Positions 30,752-42,549 of a stretch of 64,000 nt of DNA are shown here, one piece after another. This stretch comes from Halisarca cf. caerulea. Taxonomy: Eukaryota > Porifera > Demospongiae > Chondrillida > Halisarcidae. How positions within the stretch are numbered: the first letter of the stretch is position 1; each line of letters opens with the position of its first letter. The stretch spans positions 1,677,801-1,741,800 of the forward strand of contig CAUJGJ010000040.1 of assembly GCA_963170055.1 (NCBI GenBank), given 5' to 3'. A model generated the notes under the pieces. That model saw only the letters and a program-made list of their open reading frames with translations, did no database searches and was not told where the DNA came from. The position numbers and the translations under genes are program-made.

Positions 30752-33231
30752 TTAACCCCTTAACGCCCATAAGCCACTTTAGTGGCTTTCTGTATACATA
30801 CCACTGAACGCCCGTGAATTTTTTTATTTGCGATTTTGCAAATAATTTTTATATAGAAATGTACAGTAGGACAATAGTAATAACTGTAGCAAGTTTTATA
30901 CAAAACGCATGTGTAATTCTCCTATAAATCGCTACACAAAAAGTCGTCTAAAACGCAGCTGTACACACGAAAACGCTAATATACTATTAAATTTACAGAA
31001 TTTTACAATGTTTACACAAGAAAAATGGCTACCCAAATTATCACTGTTGGCGTTCTCGTGGAAGAAACGGGACAGTGTGATATATGTGGAAACATTTAGT
31101 GGGACAGAGAGGTATAGGACAGCTGGAGGAGCAATCAGAACAGCAGAACTTTGTTCTTTTCCTCGTGGAATACACTCGGCACTGCTTCAATTCAGCCATC
31201 ATGTCTGGGAAATGTCTCTCGCAGAGCCTGGCAGCAATAGGAGCTTCTCTGGCATTGGATTTTCTTTTCCGCGAACTGAAGGCGGACATCATCTCGTCAG
31301 TGATGGCAATAGTGTAGTCTTTTAAGGTAAGCGGTTTTGTTCCTGGCGTTTCTTTGTAAATCACATAGCTGTTTGTTACCGCTGTGTCAAGTAGAAAGTA
31401 AAACAATCTAAGCCACCATTTCTTAGACTTACGGCTACAAGAATAGGTCTTTCGCCTAGAATTGAAAAAGTCTACTCCTCCCATATGTGCATTGTACAGC
31501 TTGACGGTGTTAGGGCAGGAGATTTCCGATCTAGATCCATCCTTGTTTCGACGGGATACTTGGGTCTCAGCGCTTGGAGCGCTTATAGTGTTGATGAAGG
31601 CCACGGCTTTCTTATCCTTCCCAACCAGACACTGGACGTCATTGTCCAGTATCTTTGATCGATGTGCTCCCCATTCTAAGCTTTTGTTTAGAGCCTTCAT
31701 GTCCTTCAGCTCCAATGGCCACCCTTTGTATGATACCCTTGCTGTGCCAATTGTGTAGGTATCTTTACTTTTCAAGTAGTCTGCTAGTGCAACAGATGAG
31801 AAAAATTATCCATGTAAACATGGTGCCCTTTACCATATAGAGGTTCGACCATGGATTTCACCACTCTAGCTAAGTGGCTAGCCCATCCTCAGGGTGTCAC
31901 TAGCAGTACTTTGGGATACCTTTCCCGTGTAAATGTCTATATTATACATATAGCCATTTACAGAATTGCACAAACACCAAGCTTTGTAGCCTCGCTTGGT
32001 TGGTTTCATGGCCATGTATTGTTTAAATGTGCTGCGACCTTTAAACAATATCATTGCTTCATCGACGGCAACAGGCTGGTGTGGGTAGTAGTGTGCTTGA
32101 CTGTTTGCCTTGATTTTGTCAAGCAATGGTCGAACCTTGAATAACTTGTCGAACTGTGGGGATTCTCTTGATGGCATTTGCTGGTTATCATTCAAATGTA
32201 GGCTACTCAATATATCAAGAAACCTTTTGCGTGGCATTCCTCTAGATATCCCCGGCACTCCTAAAAAGACATGCTGACTCCAATAATCTCTTATTGAGGG
32301 CAATTTGTGTATACCGGTGGCCAGCAGAATTCCCACAAACGACATCATTTCTCTTTCGTTCGTGTCAATCCATCCCCTTTTGTCTTTCTGCAGTGCATAG
32401 AGATTTGTTTGCTCAGCAAGGTAATCAAAGGAATCTTCTCCCCATATAAGCTCGAAGAACGCACATGGTGAAGATGTGGAATCCAGTGAAACCTGAGGTC
32501 CAGGTTGTCCACGGAATGCTTGATTGGCCATGACTGATGGCTCATCTGCCTGTACCACCGGAGTTGGTGTATGCTGGTCATCATTCTGTGACAAAGATGG
32601 GAAGGTGTATTCCAGCTGACTTTCACCCTGCACTCTCTCATGATCAGCCTCAGTGTCTGGCTCTGTCCTTCCATCCACAATTGCAGTGTCTTCCATAGTT
32701 TCCAGCTGTGCTATCTCGAGTGGATCCTCTCTTGGCCAAGCAAAGCTGTCCATCTCACCTTCATTGTCACTGCCAACCAAGTCATCGTCAGACTCCAACC
32801 ACTCTCCATCAGATTCACTCCCATTTATTTGTTGTAGCTTCATTTACTGTTAGCTTTTTGGGCATTTTGCATGTGCAAGTGAACTTGAGCAAAAACTAAC
32901 ATAACATATAGGTAGGGATCGATTAAACAGACGAATATTCAGAATAACTACGAACAAGAGTTGTACCTGCATAGGTACAACTACGTACGCATACACGATA
33001 GTGGTGTATAACGGGTTCAAACACCCTTAAAACATTACCTTTCGGGAAAATTCGACAAAACGACGGTTACTAAAGAAAAGCAAAGACACTAGGCACTTCA
33101 AATGCAAGAAATCAATCGCAAACCTGCTCAAATCGGCTCTAAAAACTATGCAGAAAGTTCGCACCACTATAGTGGCTTACGGGCGTTAAGGGTCTAACGA
33201 TGACAGAAAAACGCGGGTGTTAAAAGGTTAA
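30752..33231 (-). mobile_element. PB2, piggyBac element, 2.48 kb (decayed)
   Basis: TTAACCCCTTAACGCCC at 30752 and, in inverse, TTAACCTTTTAACACCC ending at 33231. The palindrome-type motif CCACTTTAGTGG lies about 21 nt from the left end and CCACTATAGTGG about 55 nt from the right end. The block CCCTTAACGCCCGTAAGCCA repeats inside the right end. It carries a minus-strand piggyBac transposase in two frames. Confidence 0.88.
31041..32843 (-). pseudogene. piggyBac transposase of PB2, frameshifted
   Basis: ATG at 32843 opens an acidic N-terminus (GEWLESDDDLVGSDNEGE). FFELIWGEDSFDYLAEQTNLY and IRDYWSQHVFLGVPGISRGM are typical of the family. The first aspartate motif VDEAMILFKGR is intact. The first frame ends at 31878 (TASDTLRMG), whereas the conserved continuation (VEPLYGKGHHVYMDNF) is in another frame. 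The second Asp motif is then broken by a T-run that is one T short (five Ts in DNFF), after which the frame at 31775 continues with LADYLKSKD to GGVDFFNSRR and the zinc-binding tail (CRVYSTRKRTKFCCSDC to CFHIYH). Two 1-bp type lesions, so inactive as read. Confidence 0.85.
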
Positions 33232-34439
33232 CGAGTAGGTAGACCCATCAACTTTTTGATGATTTCCCTTTTGAGAGGCCTGTTGTTATCATGAAGAAGC
33301 AGTGAGGTTTTTCTAAGCCCTACTAAAAAGCGAAAAACTTTGGATGCTACATGGGGAAGGCTTCTAAGACTATATTTTCACGTAATTAGCTATAGCAACC
33401 CTAACCCATTTACTAAATTTTCCATGCCTGGGAGGCATTGAGAATTCCTCTCTGAAGCCGAGGTCTGCGAAATTGGCCCTCAAAACATAAAATTCATATA
33501 TTCATTCGTATATATGTGTACATGTGTTCCCATCACTATGTGTATATGGTGGTTGCTTGCATGATTAACATGTAACTCTTATGGATGTGGAATATGTCCA
33601 TTTACATTTATATGGTTTTAGTGGTTGCTAAATTATTCTTTTATTTTTTTATACAAAAATGCACTATCGCTTACCAACTGGTATCATCATGTGGAGAGCT
33701 ATATGATCTTTCATCTGATACCAAACTTGAAAGTATTTTGCAAGTTCTAACAAAAGTATACACATTTCCCTAAACATATAAGAACATGAATAATGACTGG
33801 GAGCCTAAGCAGTTTCAAAGCTGGGGATGCAAATGTTGGCATGTAGGTTTCTTTTCTAAGTATCTATAACTTCCATGTGGGGGATTTTAAGATCTCTAAT
33901 AGTTTGAGAAAATCACTAATACCATAGGGGTATTTATTTTTGTGTGAGATAAATTTAACTATATTCGCGATTCGTTCCTGTTCCATGAAAAATTTGTACT
34001 CGCAAATTTTCGAAGTCATTTTGTCTTGTGTAAATCAAACCCTGCATTGATGGGCTCCATAGCCGTTCTGTTATTATTGTTGTTTTCGAGTTCCAAAAAA
34101 CTACCGTGATGGCACTATTGTGCTACCTCAAACCAGTCGAAAACCATAGTTCCCGATCCTACTGGTCGTCTTTATGCTGATATCCCACCACATACAATTG
34201 GCAAGTGAACATCGAAGTCTTGTCAGTAGAGAAACAAGATGCCAGCACAAAGATGCAGATTCGGGGATGTACGGTCGAGTGTTAATGGGCTAACTAATGA
34301 GCAGCAAGCACAGGATGGCAAGTTGTCTATATAGCACGTTCTTCCATGTATTCGCGGAGGCCCTATAGGCGTGTAGCTAGAATGCTATTGTATGTATAAT
34401 GGCATTGGCCCTAATAATGTAAGGCAACCAGTGAAATTT
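33232..34439. other. intergenic, nothing recognised
   Basis: No gene family signature. One arm of the CCATGTGGGGGATTTT family lies at about 33868-33887 without a nearby partner. Confidence 0.4.
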
Positions 34440-34745
34440 AGAATCTGTGAAACAAGTAATTCGAGTTAAAAACTCGTGGGGGCTGCCGCCCCACGCACTC
34501 GAATCACTTGCAAAGCATTGAAGGGTAAGTGCACAGCTGGACATTCATAGAACATACTGTTTATTGTAACTGGACAATTGTTTTGAAAACAATTGCCATA
34601 TTTGGCAATTGTTTTCAAAACAATTCCTATAACTCATTCCTGTATAAATTCATACTTCTCTATTACTATTATATTAATTCTCTATTATAAGACTTTTCTT
34701 CAAATCCATATTATATATATCTATATATATATATCGGACGAGTGT
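34440..34745. repeat. dispersed repeat with a 23-bp perfect hairpin
   Basis: This stretch recurs in inverse orientation at 60070-60300 (shared GGATTTGAAGAAAAGTCTTA, GCAAGTGATTCGAGTGCGTG and others). Inside, 34576-34598 is the exact reverse complement of 34603-34625 with a 4-nt loop, and each arm is itself nearly palindromic (AATTGTTTTGAAAACAATT). GGGGGCTGCCGCCCC lies near the left side. It ends in an AT microsatellite. No coding capacity. Confidence 0.7.
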
Positions 34746-34915
34746 TACACACCGGAATTCCAAATGAAAACAATATAGTGGCTGCCTGTGGCAGCCCCTA
34801 AAAATTTTGATGGAAGGCTTTCTACAGGATTTTGCGAAAATAAATACCTCTGTGCTGGTATGATATATATATCTGAAAACTCTCTATCATCTCTATATTT
34901 ATCTATAATTATCTC

Positions 34916-35254
34916 TCATTCATTTTCAAAATTCACATTTAATGGAGATTTCTGCGGTCCAACTTTGATCCGCTTAGGGGAACTCGCAGATCTCCCGTCG
35001 ATGTCCAGCACCAAATGGGGACATTGCCATGCTACTCATTTGTACAGGTCTGATTCATTTGGGAAACGTCTCACATTCGACACAGTCACCTTAATCTTCT
35101 TTCCCACGAACTTCTTCACTTTGGCGCTAATTTCTGGTGTACTCGTACAGTGCTTTGCAAAAACTATTAGTCTCTATATACACAGCAGCCTTTTCTGTAC
35201 AAAATCAGCCTCAACGTTTGAAAGTTTTATCTCAATTGCAATCTCTTCAGCCAT
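34916..35254 (-). pseudogene. unidentified decayed reading frame, 113 codons with two stops
   Basis: Read from ATG at 35254: MAEEIAIEIKLSNVEADFVQ, a stop after RLLCI, then SAKVKKFVGKKIKVTVSNVR, a stop after ESDLYK, then PHLVLDIDGRSASSPKRIKV and a final stop at 34916. The composition is protein-like and in one frame throughout, so it reads as a lightly damaged gene or exon, but I do not recognise the family. The opposite strand is open over most of the same stretch (34788-35267), so coding direction is uncertain. Confidence 0.3.
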
Positions 35255-35269
35255 GCCCTACTGTTGAAA

Positions 35270-36474
35270 TAATATCTTAGCAACACACTATCAGAAATAA
35301 TTCCATAGCTCCAGTTCAGCTCTCGGAACGTCCAAATCATAGAACATTATAGTTTGCTCCACGAAGGCATGGCAGTCAAGTTTTGAAATGCCTAAAAGCA
35401 GTTCTTGTTAAATTATCTTCCTTCTTCGTCGAATATTCGCATGTGGTACATGTCCAATTAGGACCAAAATGGTGCAATCTACTTACCAAGCTTTGTATCT
35501 TTCTTTTCTGCTGATGATGAATGATTCAGCCTTTTAAGTTATTTGAGCATGAACAATATTATGTTTTTGTTAATATTTGTAAGCGTTTTAAGGTTCTTTA
35601 CAATTTCGAGCAATTTACAATACCTGAAAGACAACATATACGAAGAGAACAAAAACGCCGGTGGGCACTGGGAAAAGCTCAACGGCGAACAGCAAACCTA
35701 TAAGTACCATAGTAAACTGGATTATCTAGTGATTGTATGTTGCGGGAGTGAAAAGTCTCTTCCATTCGTGAGCAATTTATAAAAGACCTCAAGAACAAAA
35801 CTACTGAAAGTCTGAATTTCGTCCAACCTTCGAGTTTCAACTCCCGCAACATGGAATCGCTAGATTTTATCGAAAACTCACTTTTAAGTGAGATTTCGTC
35901 CTTTGAAAAGCTCTTTCCCACCGCCCACCGACGTTTTTGTGACATGTCCAACAAGAAGGCGCTCAAGAAGCTCAATCACGAGAATATCATGTGATAATTA
36001 TGCCCCTGTGATGTTTTGTGACGCAATCTTGACGGCCAAGTTGACGTATTAGGACTGAATCACGGGCGAACCGCGTGACAAATAACAAATTCACGCAGCG
36101 AACATTCAATTTTATCACTATGCGCTCCAGTGAACCTTATCACAACAATCTGGACATGTTCCACATGCGTTACATGTAGTCATGTGGTTTGATTACATCA
36201 TACCAAACCAGCCTTTGCGTGTCTACCAGCAGAAAAGCCACCGATTTCGTTTTTTCAACAAGCGAAATTGTCTCCAAGGTAGATTAACGAAACTGGCAAT
36301 GGAAGAGGCCTTATGAAAGATTTTTGTCAGATTTAACTTTTGTTCAAGGAGTTTAGTTGACGATTTCATGTGACCCTTGCGTGAAATTCCTTCTAATGTA
36401 AACAAAGTAATTATGTAAAAAATACTGCTGTACGGTAAACGATCCTCCCTGTTTGCGGACATAACATACCTGCG
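35270..36474. mobile_element. CGCAGGT MITE (reverse) interrupted by a 732-bp element
   Basis: The right end GCGGACATAACATACCTGCG is at 36474. The MITE sequence runs leftward to about 36170 and, after the inserted 35438-36169 element, resumes with (inverse) GAATATTCGACGAAGAAGG, which follows the same order as in the 11529-23576 copy (CATGTGATATTCGACGAAGAAG). The left end was not found. Confidence 0.65.
35438..36169. mobile_element. CGCATGTGG-ended MITE, 732 bp
   Basis: It starts CGCATGTGGTACATGTCCA and ends TGGACATGTTCCACATGCG (one mismatch in 19), flanked by TT on both sides. It has exactly the same length as the copy at 60468-61199 although the interiors differ. No transposase. Confidence 0.8.
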
Positions 36475-36635
36475 TTGGACGCACCACATTCTATACATCT
36501 TTAGATAGCCCTTTCTTTAGCCTTTCTGTTGATGTAATGTTGAGCTGGGTTACTATAGAAAGTAACAGGGGAAAAGTCAATCTAAATTTACATTGCGATT
36601 AGGGCGCATACGGTGCATGGTACAAGATGTGTTAA
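36475..36635. repeat. solo PB3-type right end
   Basis: It ends GGTACAAGATGTGTTAA with CGCATACGGTGCATG just inside, and contains GTTACTATAGAAAGTAACAG, also found inside the right end of PB3 (about 52160). It is the uninterrupted version of the fragment at 24714-25790. Confidence 0.65.
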
Positions 36636-36948
36636 ATAAGTGATATGAGTATCAACCAAAAGTAACTTTCAGAAATGAAAACTCCCATTATCTCTTCATT
36701 TAACATTAGAAGCATAATATAAGAATGTCTGTTAGTGATTGAAAGCGGAAAAAACTATTCCTTATAAACTTACTAGCAAAAGAATGGAATTGGCAACCAT
36801 TTGCCGATTGTGTCAAAAGTCGTTATATCGTTGCCATGGTACTATTTGAATAGTCAAAAAGTAGCAAAATATGCGATCTTTTGCTTGTGAATTATCAACC
36901 CATATGTTGGTCCTTATTGGAAAAGGACCCTTTACTTTTGACACTCGC

Positions 36949-37698
36949 TTAATGACACCAGTTTTGGAAGTTTTTGCTTGATTGCACTATACCATTTGGG
37001 AGTGAAGAATCAGGCATATCAGAAAGTTCCAACCTATCCCGAGGACTCCGTGTAAACTGGAACCCATCATCAAGGTCTCCATCAGGACCATTACCCACCA
37101 GTTCATCTTTTGATACATCCCATTTGCTATCATTATCATCATCACCAAGAATTTTCCCAAAACTCAAAAAATTCAGCTTAAGAGACATTATTGCTGTAAA
37201 AGTGTGTGTATGAGGGAGAATATTTTCAACAGATATATTGCGCTGCTAATCGTTTCAGAAAGGTGACTATGAATTAGCTTCGTCAAACACTGCAACCGCC
37301 TAATAGGAGAAAAAATAATGGCGAAGATCTGCAAAATTTCTAGCTATAGTGCTACATTACTTACTGTGACTATATGCACAACTGCACTGAGGTTGAAACA
37401 AACGTAGTATATACTCCTACTATATATTCCTTATTGTTTCGCAAGATGGAGATTAGCTGAAATCTACGTTTCGACGGAGACATACAGATGTGTCAGCAAC
37501 AACTACGAAAAGGGAAGAGAATAACAGTTTACCTGAGATAAACTTGTTATGAATGTTGCTGAATGTTGTATAAGTGTTTTCGAAGCTGCTATCATTTGAA
37601 TGATGTGATTCTGCTGACTTATTGACTTGAGCCACTCAAGTGGTCTTCAGTCCTTAATAGATGAGCGAAAAATCGTAACACATGTGTTAAAAGGTTAA
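36949..37698 (-). pseudogene. piggyBac 5' fragment: N-terminus plus right end
   Basis: The right end, read in inverse, is TTAACCTTTTAACACATGTG, followed by CCACTTGAGTGG about 58 nt inside, which is the PB2-type layout. A minus-strand frame from 37188 (MSLKLNFLSFGKILGDDDND, then WDVSKDELVGNGPDGDLDDG) resembles the PB2 transposase N-terminus (EWLESDDDLVGSDNEGEMD). Nothing of the catalytic core follows; the frame ends at 36949. This is the 5' portion of a lost element. Confidence 0.6.
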
Positions 37699-37760
37699 AA
37701 GTGCACCAACATAACTTCAATATGTTCAGAATTATGAGTTACATCCAAAATGAGACATAC

Positions 37761-39020
37761 CCAGGTATAACATGTCGTACATATGAGATCTCAACAAAAT
37801 GGTCGCCCTAAATTCAGCTGAAATCGCTCCACTTTTCTTTTGTTTAGTTAACTTAAATATTTACGCGACGCAGGTGTGACATGTGCACATGCGAGGTGTG
37901 AACAAAATGGCGCCCCAAAAGTCAGCTGAAATCACCCCCCTTTTTTCTTCTGTTCTATTGCGTTACAAGTCCTGAGAAGGATATCAAACATCATTACAAC
38001 TATTAAATGTTACATTTCTCGGTATAATTGTATATCTTGTCTTCGTAAAACTAGAAAAACAATAGTTAATTCAGACCTATAAATGAAGTTTCAGTGGAAA
38101 AGGCGGTCATGTAAATGCTCGTTTAAGGGAGTCATACGGAGTCCGAAGACTTCTAACACGAATATCTAAATTTTCACCGTTGGAGAATTTTCCTAATCCT
38201 CTTCGTTTGCGAGATGTGCACCAAAATGTTGTTTTCGTCCACAAACTTAATCACAAAACCGTGCACATGTCGGGAATGAGGGACTTGATCAAAATTCTCC
38301 AACGGTAAGAATTTACCTTTGTCATTGGTGAACCCCATTCCGAAACGAGGCTTCGCTACACACGCGTTCACATGACCGCCTTTTCGAAAGAAGTTCAGCC
38401 TTTGGTGAACACTGTCTCCTCGGCCATTGTCACAAGGTTTCACGTGATAAATATGACGTCAGCATTACGGGAGCCTTGAAGAAGATTTAACCGAGTGTAG
38501 TAGATTGCGTTTCGTTCTTCTTTTGTAGCTGTTTTCAGTTTATAACGATCGGTAAACCTCACTTATCAGCCTATTTTGTTGAAACTACCACAAATTCGCT
38601 TGGAATACTTTTGTAGATTCGGAAGAACACATGACTTGCATGCGCAATCTCTGTATTCGGTGTGAGTATTGTATTAAATTCCTCGTAAACCACAAAACGC
38701 CCCTCAACTTCCGCAAAGTGCACATGTCACACCTGCGGATATGATGACATCACCAACCAAAGGTAACGATCGGTGAAGTCGATACTCATTCCAACACGAA
38801 CGACTGTTCTTAGTCTTGAAAACACTCAATGCGCATACGAAGACGATATTCAATACAATTCTCTTCTGTTTGAGAACATAAAGGTCTATCGTTTGGGCAA
38901 CTTCGTATACTTACATTACCAACATGTGTACATCAGTAAAACGTGTTAGTATTAAATCAAATTCTTTTGCAAACCACACAACGCCCCTCCATTTCCTGAA
39001 AGGGACATGTTATACCTGTG
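37761..39020. mobile_element. CGCAGGT-superfamily MITE interrupted by another member
   Basis: The left end CCAGGTATAACATGTCGTAC is at 37761 and the right end GGGACATGTTATACCTGTG at 39020, with TA on both sides. The outer parts (37761-37868 and 38738-39020) match the two flanks of the 25911 copy, but about 450 bp of the usual middle is missing. The inner element 37869-38737 occupies that position. The right end is 330 bp before the start of receptor 3. Confidence 0.7.
37869..38737. mobile_element. inner CGCAGGT-superfamily MITE, 869 bp
   Basis: It starts CGCAGGTGTGACATGTGCAC and ends GTGCACATGTCACACCTGCG, a perfect 20-bp inverted pair, with GA flanking both sides. AAACCACAAAACGCCCCT lies near the right end. 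It is the cleanest ends-plus-duplication example in the window. Confidence 0.85.
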
Positions 39021-39350
39021 TAACTCAAAGTGGTCATGTTTGACCATTTACACATTGTTTCGTTTTGTTTCACATTGAAACATGCCCGTTGACTTATATT
39101 AGGAAGTACATGTATTGTTCAATGAATAGCTGCTATGACTTCTGTTACTGATATATTACTTCTTTATTACGTTACAATTTATATAATATATTTTCCCCAA
39201 AGATATGTGTATATAACTCTATTATGTCTTCTCAAGGCAAACACATCAAATCAGTGAGTACACTGTATGTCTCCAGCAGGTAGTAGGTAATTGAACATTC
39301 TGAAGAAGCTCTGTTGGAAATTGACAAAATTTGCAAGTTAAACTAAAGTG

Positions 39351-40316
39351 ATGATGTTGATGATGAATGATACTAATGGAACCCTTGCTACCGAAGAAGA
39401 GCAGAATACCAGAAGTTTTGCCTATTACACTTTGTTCATTGAAATTGTCTTCATATTGCCAATGTTTTTCTTCTATATCGTTCTTATGATGTCAGTATTT
39501 GTGGAGAAATCAATACCAGTAGCCATCAGATTCATACTTTGTAACATTTTGGCTGCTTCAGAAGTTGTCATACTTGGATTAGGCGTAATCCTTATGGACA
39601 TCATTGTGTTGTCAGCGCAACACCAACTACTGCAATCGGACTTTGTTTGCCGCTTAATTTACATCACTCTGGCAATTGGCTCAGCCTCTCGTCTTATTCT
39701 CATGCCGACATTTGCAAATGTTGTAGTCCTATTGGTGCGTCATGGCACTGCAAAGATAAAACTTCTACCCATAGTAATGTCAGTGGTCTTGCTATGGTTG
39801 CTTTCAACACTACCTAACCTGGCAGTTTTCTCACCTCAAGTTTGGGTGTTTACATTTAATGCAAGTGACGCATGCTCTCTGTATGCTACTGGTGTTGCAT
39901 CAATAATATATTCATTTGCCTATATCACTGTGTATGGCTTATGTAGCCTGCTCATTACAGCAGTCAGTGCCATCTTTGGAATTGTGTACATAAAAAGGCA
40001 CACCATTTCTCAGGACAGAAGCATCCTGAAAAACATGATGAAATTTGCCGTCTTTTTACTACTTGGTAATACAATTAGCTTTATTGGCATATCTATTCCA
40101 CTTTTGATCAGTACATTTGCAACTGCAGGAAGGAGGAGCAGGGAAAATAATGCAGCTATAGGCTATGGACAAAGTATTACTGTCTTGTGTTCACTGATAC
40201 CACTTCCTTTTCTGCTCCTCATTTTCTTCAAACCTATGAGGATGCGCTTTCTAAGGATTCTTTGCTTTACCTGCTACAAGATAAAAGACAAGATAAATTC
40301 CTCAAGAAAGCAATAG
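39351..40316 (+). CDS. seven-transmembrane receptor 3 (divergent rhodopsin-like GPCR), 321 aa
   Basis: Paralogue of receptors 1, 2 and 4. It starts MMLMMNDTNGTLATEEEQNT, the same leader peptide as receptor 2, directly after the shared AGTTAAACTAAAG motif; a GTG three bases upstream is not needed. TM1 and the first loop differ most (YYTLFIEIVFILPMFFFYIV). It keeps DFVCRLIYITLAIG before TM3, the loop-2 cysteine (SDACSLYATG), VRHGT at the DRY position, LLWLLSTLPNLAVFSP in TM4 and FFKPMRMRF at helix 8. The upstream flank (TATTAGGAAGTACATGTATT) is shared with receptor 4 rather than with 1 and 2, so the array splits into two pairs by flank. Intact single exon. Confidence 0.85.
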   Translation: MMLMMNDTNGTLATEEEQNTRSFAYYTLFIEIVFILPMFFFYIVLMMSVFVEKSIPVAIRFILCNILAASEVVILGLGVILMDIIVLSAQHQLLQSDFVCRLIYITLAIGSASRLILMPTFANVVVLLVRHGTAKIKLLPIVMSVVLLWLLSTLPNLAVFSPQVWVFTFNASDACSLYATGVASIIYSFAYITVYGLCSLLITAVSAIFGIVYIKRHTISQDRSILKNMMKFAVFLLLGNTISFIGISIPLLISTFATAGRRSRENNAAIGYGQSITVLCSLIPLPFLLLIFFKPMRMRFLRILCFTCYKIKDKINSSRKQ

Positions 40317-40567
40317 TGGTTAATAAATTGATATGATTAATTAATTTAGTGTAGTTAATTACATCTTCATACTTACTTGCACAGAGCCACAATTCACCCC
40401 TGATGTGCTCACAAATGTTTGTATGTAGCTCATTTGTTGGTTGTCTCACATCAAGTACTTTTAGTGCTAATGAGTTTTTGGTTGTATCTTAAAAACTTGT
40501 TTATTGGACTATATTATATTGCTTTTCTGGTCATCACACAATAAATCACTACAATATTGCTCTTTGC

Positions 40568-40640
40568 TTAACCTTTTACCATCTGTAATGCCATTATCAA
40601 CCTCAAACCGTTACCATATGTTACCTCTAAACTGTGGCAC
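40568..40640. repeat. solo PB1-type piggyBac end
   Basis: TTAACCTTTTACCATCTGTA followed by ACCTCAAACCGTTACC matches the PB1 right end in inverse (TTAACCTTTTACCATCCGTA, then ACCTAACCGTTACC). No partner end was found on either side. Confidence 0.5.
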
Positions 40641-42549
40641 ATTTCTTCCTAACTTTATACAGTAGTAGTACTGTGTATACTAAACTCTTCCACAGAGATT
40701 TACAGTGGTGATTGTAGATACGTAGCCACGTTATGTGTGTGTTAATTGAGAGTAAATATTACTCGAGCAAGTAAAATCAATACTCGTACGACCACAAACA
40801 ATACTCGTGCAAGTAAAGTAGTTCAGCCACAGTTTAATCTTTCAGGATCAAACATTGGCTGAAACTGACGCGCATTACCTGATGTGACACAATGCGCAGG
40901 AGTAAAAAATGTTTATCATAAAAGGAAATAATACGTATGTACGTGAGGGTGTATGTATAGCCACTGCGATCTATGACCATATTCCTACAACACAATAGGA
41001 TTGATTCCTCAGAAATTGTATACTTATGGTTGAAACGATAAGTCTATGCTTTACTTTTTGGCAAAAAATACAAAGCTGAAGGATGAGGCCAATTTTCACC
41101 GATTAATTAGATTTTTACACAAAGTGTGCCAAACAGGACAACAGCTAATCAGAATGCTCAACATTAAACAAAAGTAGAACTGAAGGATAAAACGTCTTCG
41201 TAAACCTGATACCATTGTTACAGAGATGAACCGTTATAGTCGCAAGTAATTTGGGACAAGGGGCGGCAACCCCACGTATTTTTTTACCAGGTATGATGAA
41301 ATGTATGCATAATTTTGGAATCTTATTCTAAGTATTGAATTGTGATTGATTGTGAGCTGAAACATTAGGTATGCCATTTGCTTGTAATGGTGTCTGCTTT
41401 GGCTGCACATGTGACATGCAATTCACGATACAATTGTGACATACATTGCCAATATTGCTAAGCAATTGTGCAGAGCTTTGCATGCCAACTAGCTGTGCTA
41501 GATTAGTCAGAGTAACATTTTGAAATGGTATGTTTTAGGCATATGTAAGTGTGACTTGCTTTTGTATACATAGTGTTGGTATGAAAGATGAGGATGGTAC
41601 CATACGCCATGCATGTGGCAGTTGGATGTACCTCTCATCCCTGAACAAGGTTACATCATAGCAAATGGCTACTGAAAATGGATACCATTATGGCTGACTA
41701 ATTGGGGTGCCTGAATCATGGAAAGCTACTTTCTGCTTAAGCGCAGAGTGCACTTTTATGAACGCATACCAAACAAACACGGACTCCCGATCTCACGTAT
41801 GAATCACCCAGTTCCACCAGAGTATAAAATGGGGGAGGCTACAGCTCCTAAAAGTTAATTGAGCGTGCATTTCAAACTGCCAAAGAGAAGATCTTTTTGA
41901 AGGAGATTCTTCATGGTTGAAACACACTTAACACTACACTATGGAATGTATTTTACAATTTAATTAAGTACACAAGATGTACAAAACAGTTTCACACCTG
42001 AATTTTACTCCAATTGCACAAGAATGCCTGAATCGGCACAGAATCTTCCCTGAAAGAAATATGCTTAGTCACACAGAGTTATATTCACGTTTAACAGAGT
42101 AAAAGTACCAAAGGCAGTTCAACAATTAAACAGGCCTGAGTCTCTTTGTGATGGCGGTGAAAACTCACAATAACCCATTCTGTCTTAGAATGGTCTTAAC
42201 ATATACTGTATCTGCATTGTTCTAGTGCTGAAAAGGCTTCACTAGCCAATAAGAACCAAAAAGCGATCTCTCCTTAGGTTTCAGAATCCCTTGGATCTGG
42301 ATTCGGCTAAGTACAGCCAAAATTTGTATGAATTGTTCTGCGTTCTGTTAGTTGTGGTCATGTGTATTTTATGTGTAGGTCTGTACTGTCTAGTACAGAA
42401 TAAATGCCTAGAAACACGTTCATTTTCATTGCAAGTAAATGTATTGGTTGGCCATCTTGTTTCGTATTCTCAGTAAACGTGTAGCCACCCCCCTTTTTAT
42501 ATGTGACCTCTATGTTTAAGTTTGATAAAAAAATATTTGTATTTACAGT
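40641..42549. other. intergenic, nothing recognised
   Basis: About 1.9 kb without a recognisable gene. A segment near 41255-41290 (CGCAAGTAATTTGGGACAAG, then GGGGCGGCAACCCC) faintly resembles the edge of the 34440 repeat. A 61-codon frame at 42291 has one hydrophobic stretch but no other support. Confidence 0.35.

Noticed and set aside
34788..35267. 159-codon plus-strand frame
   Set aside because: Its serine- and phenylalanine-rich sequence looks like the complement of the protein-like minus-strand frame at 34916-35254, which I preferred.
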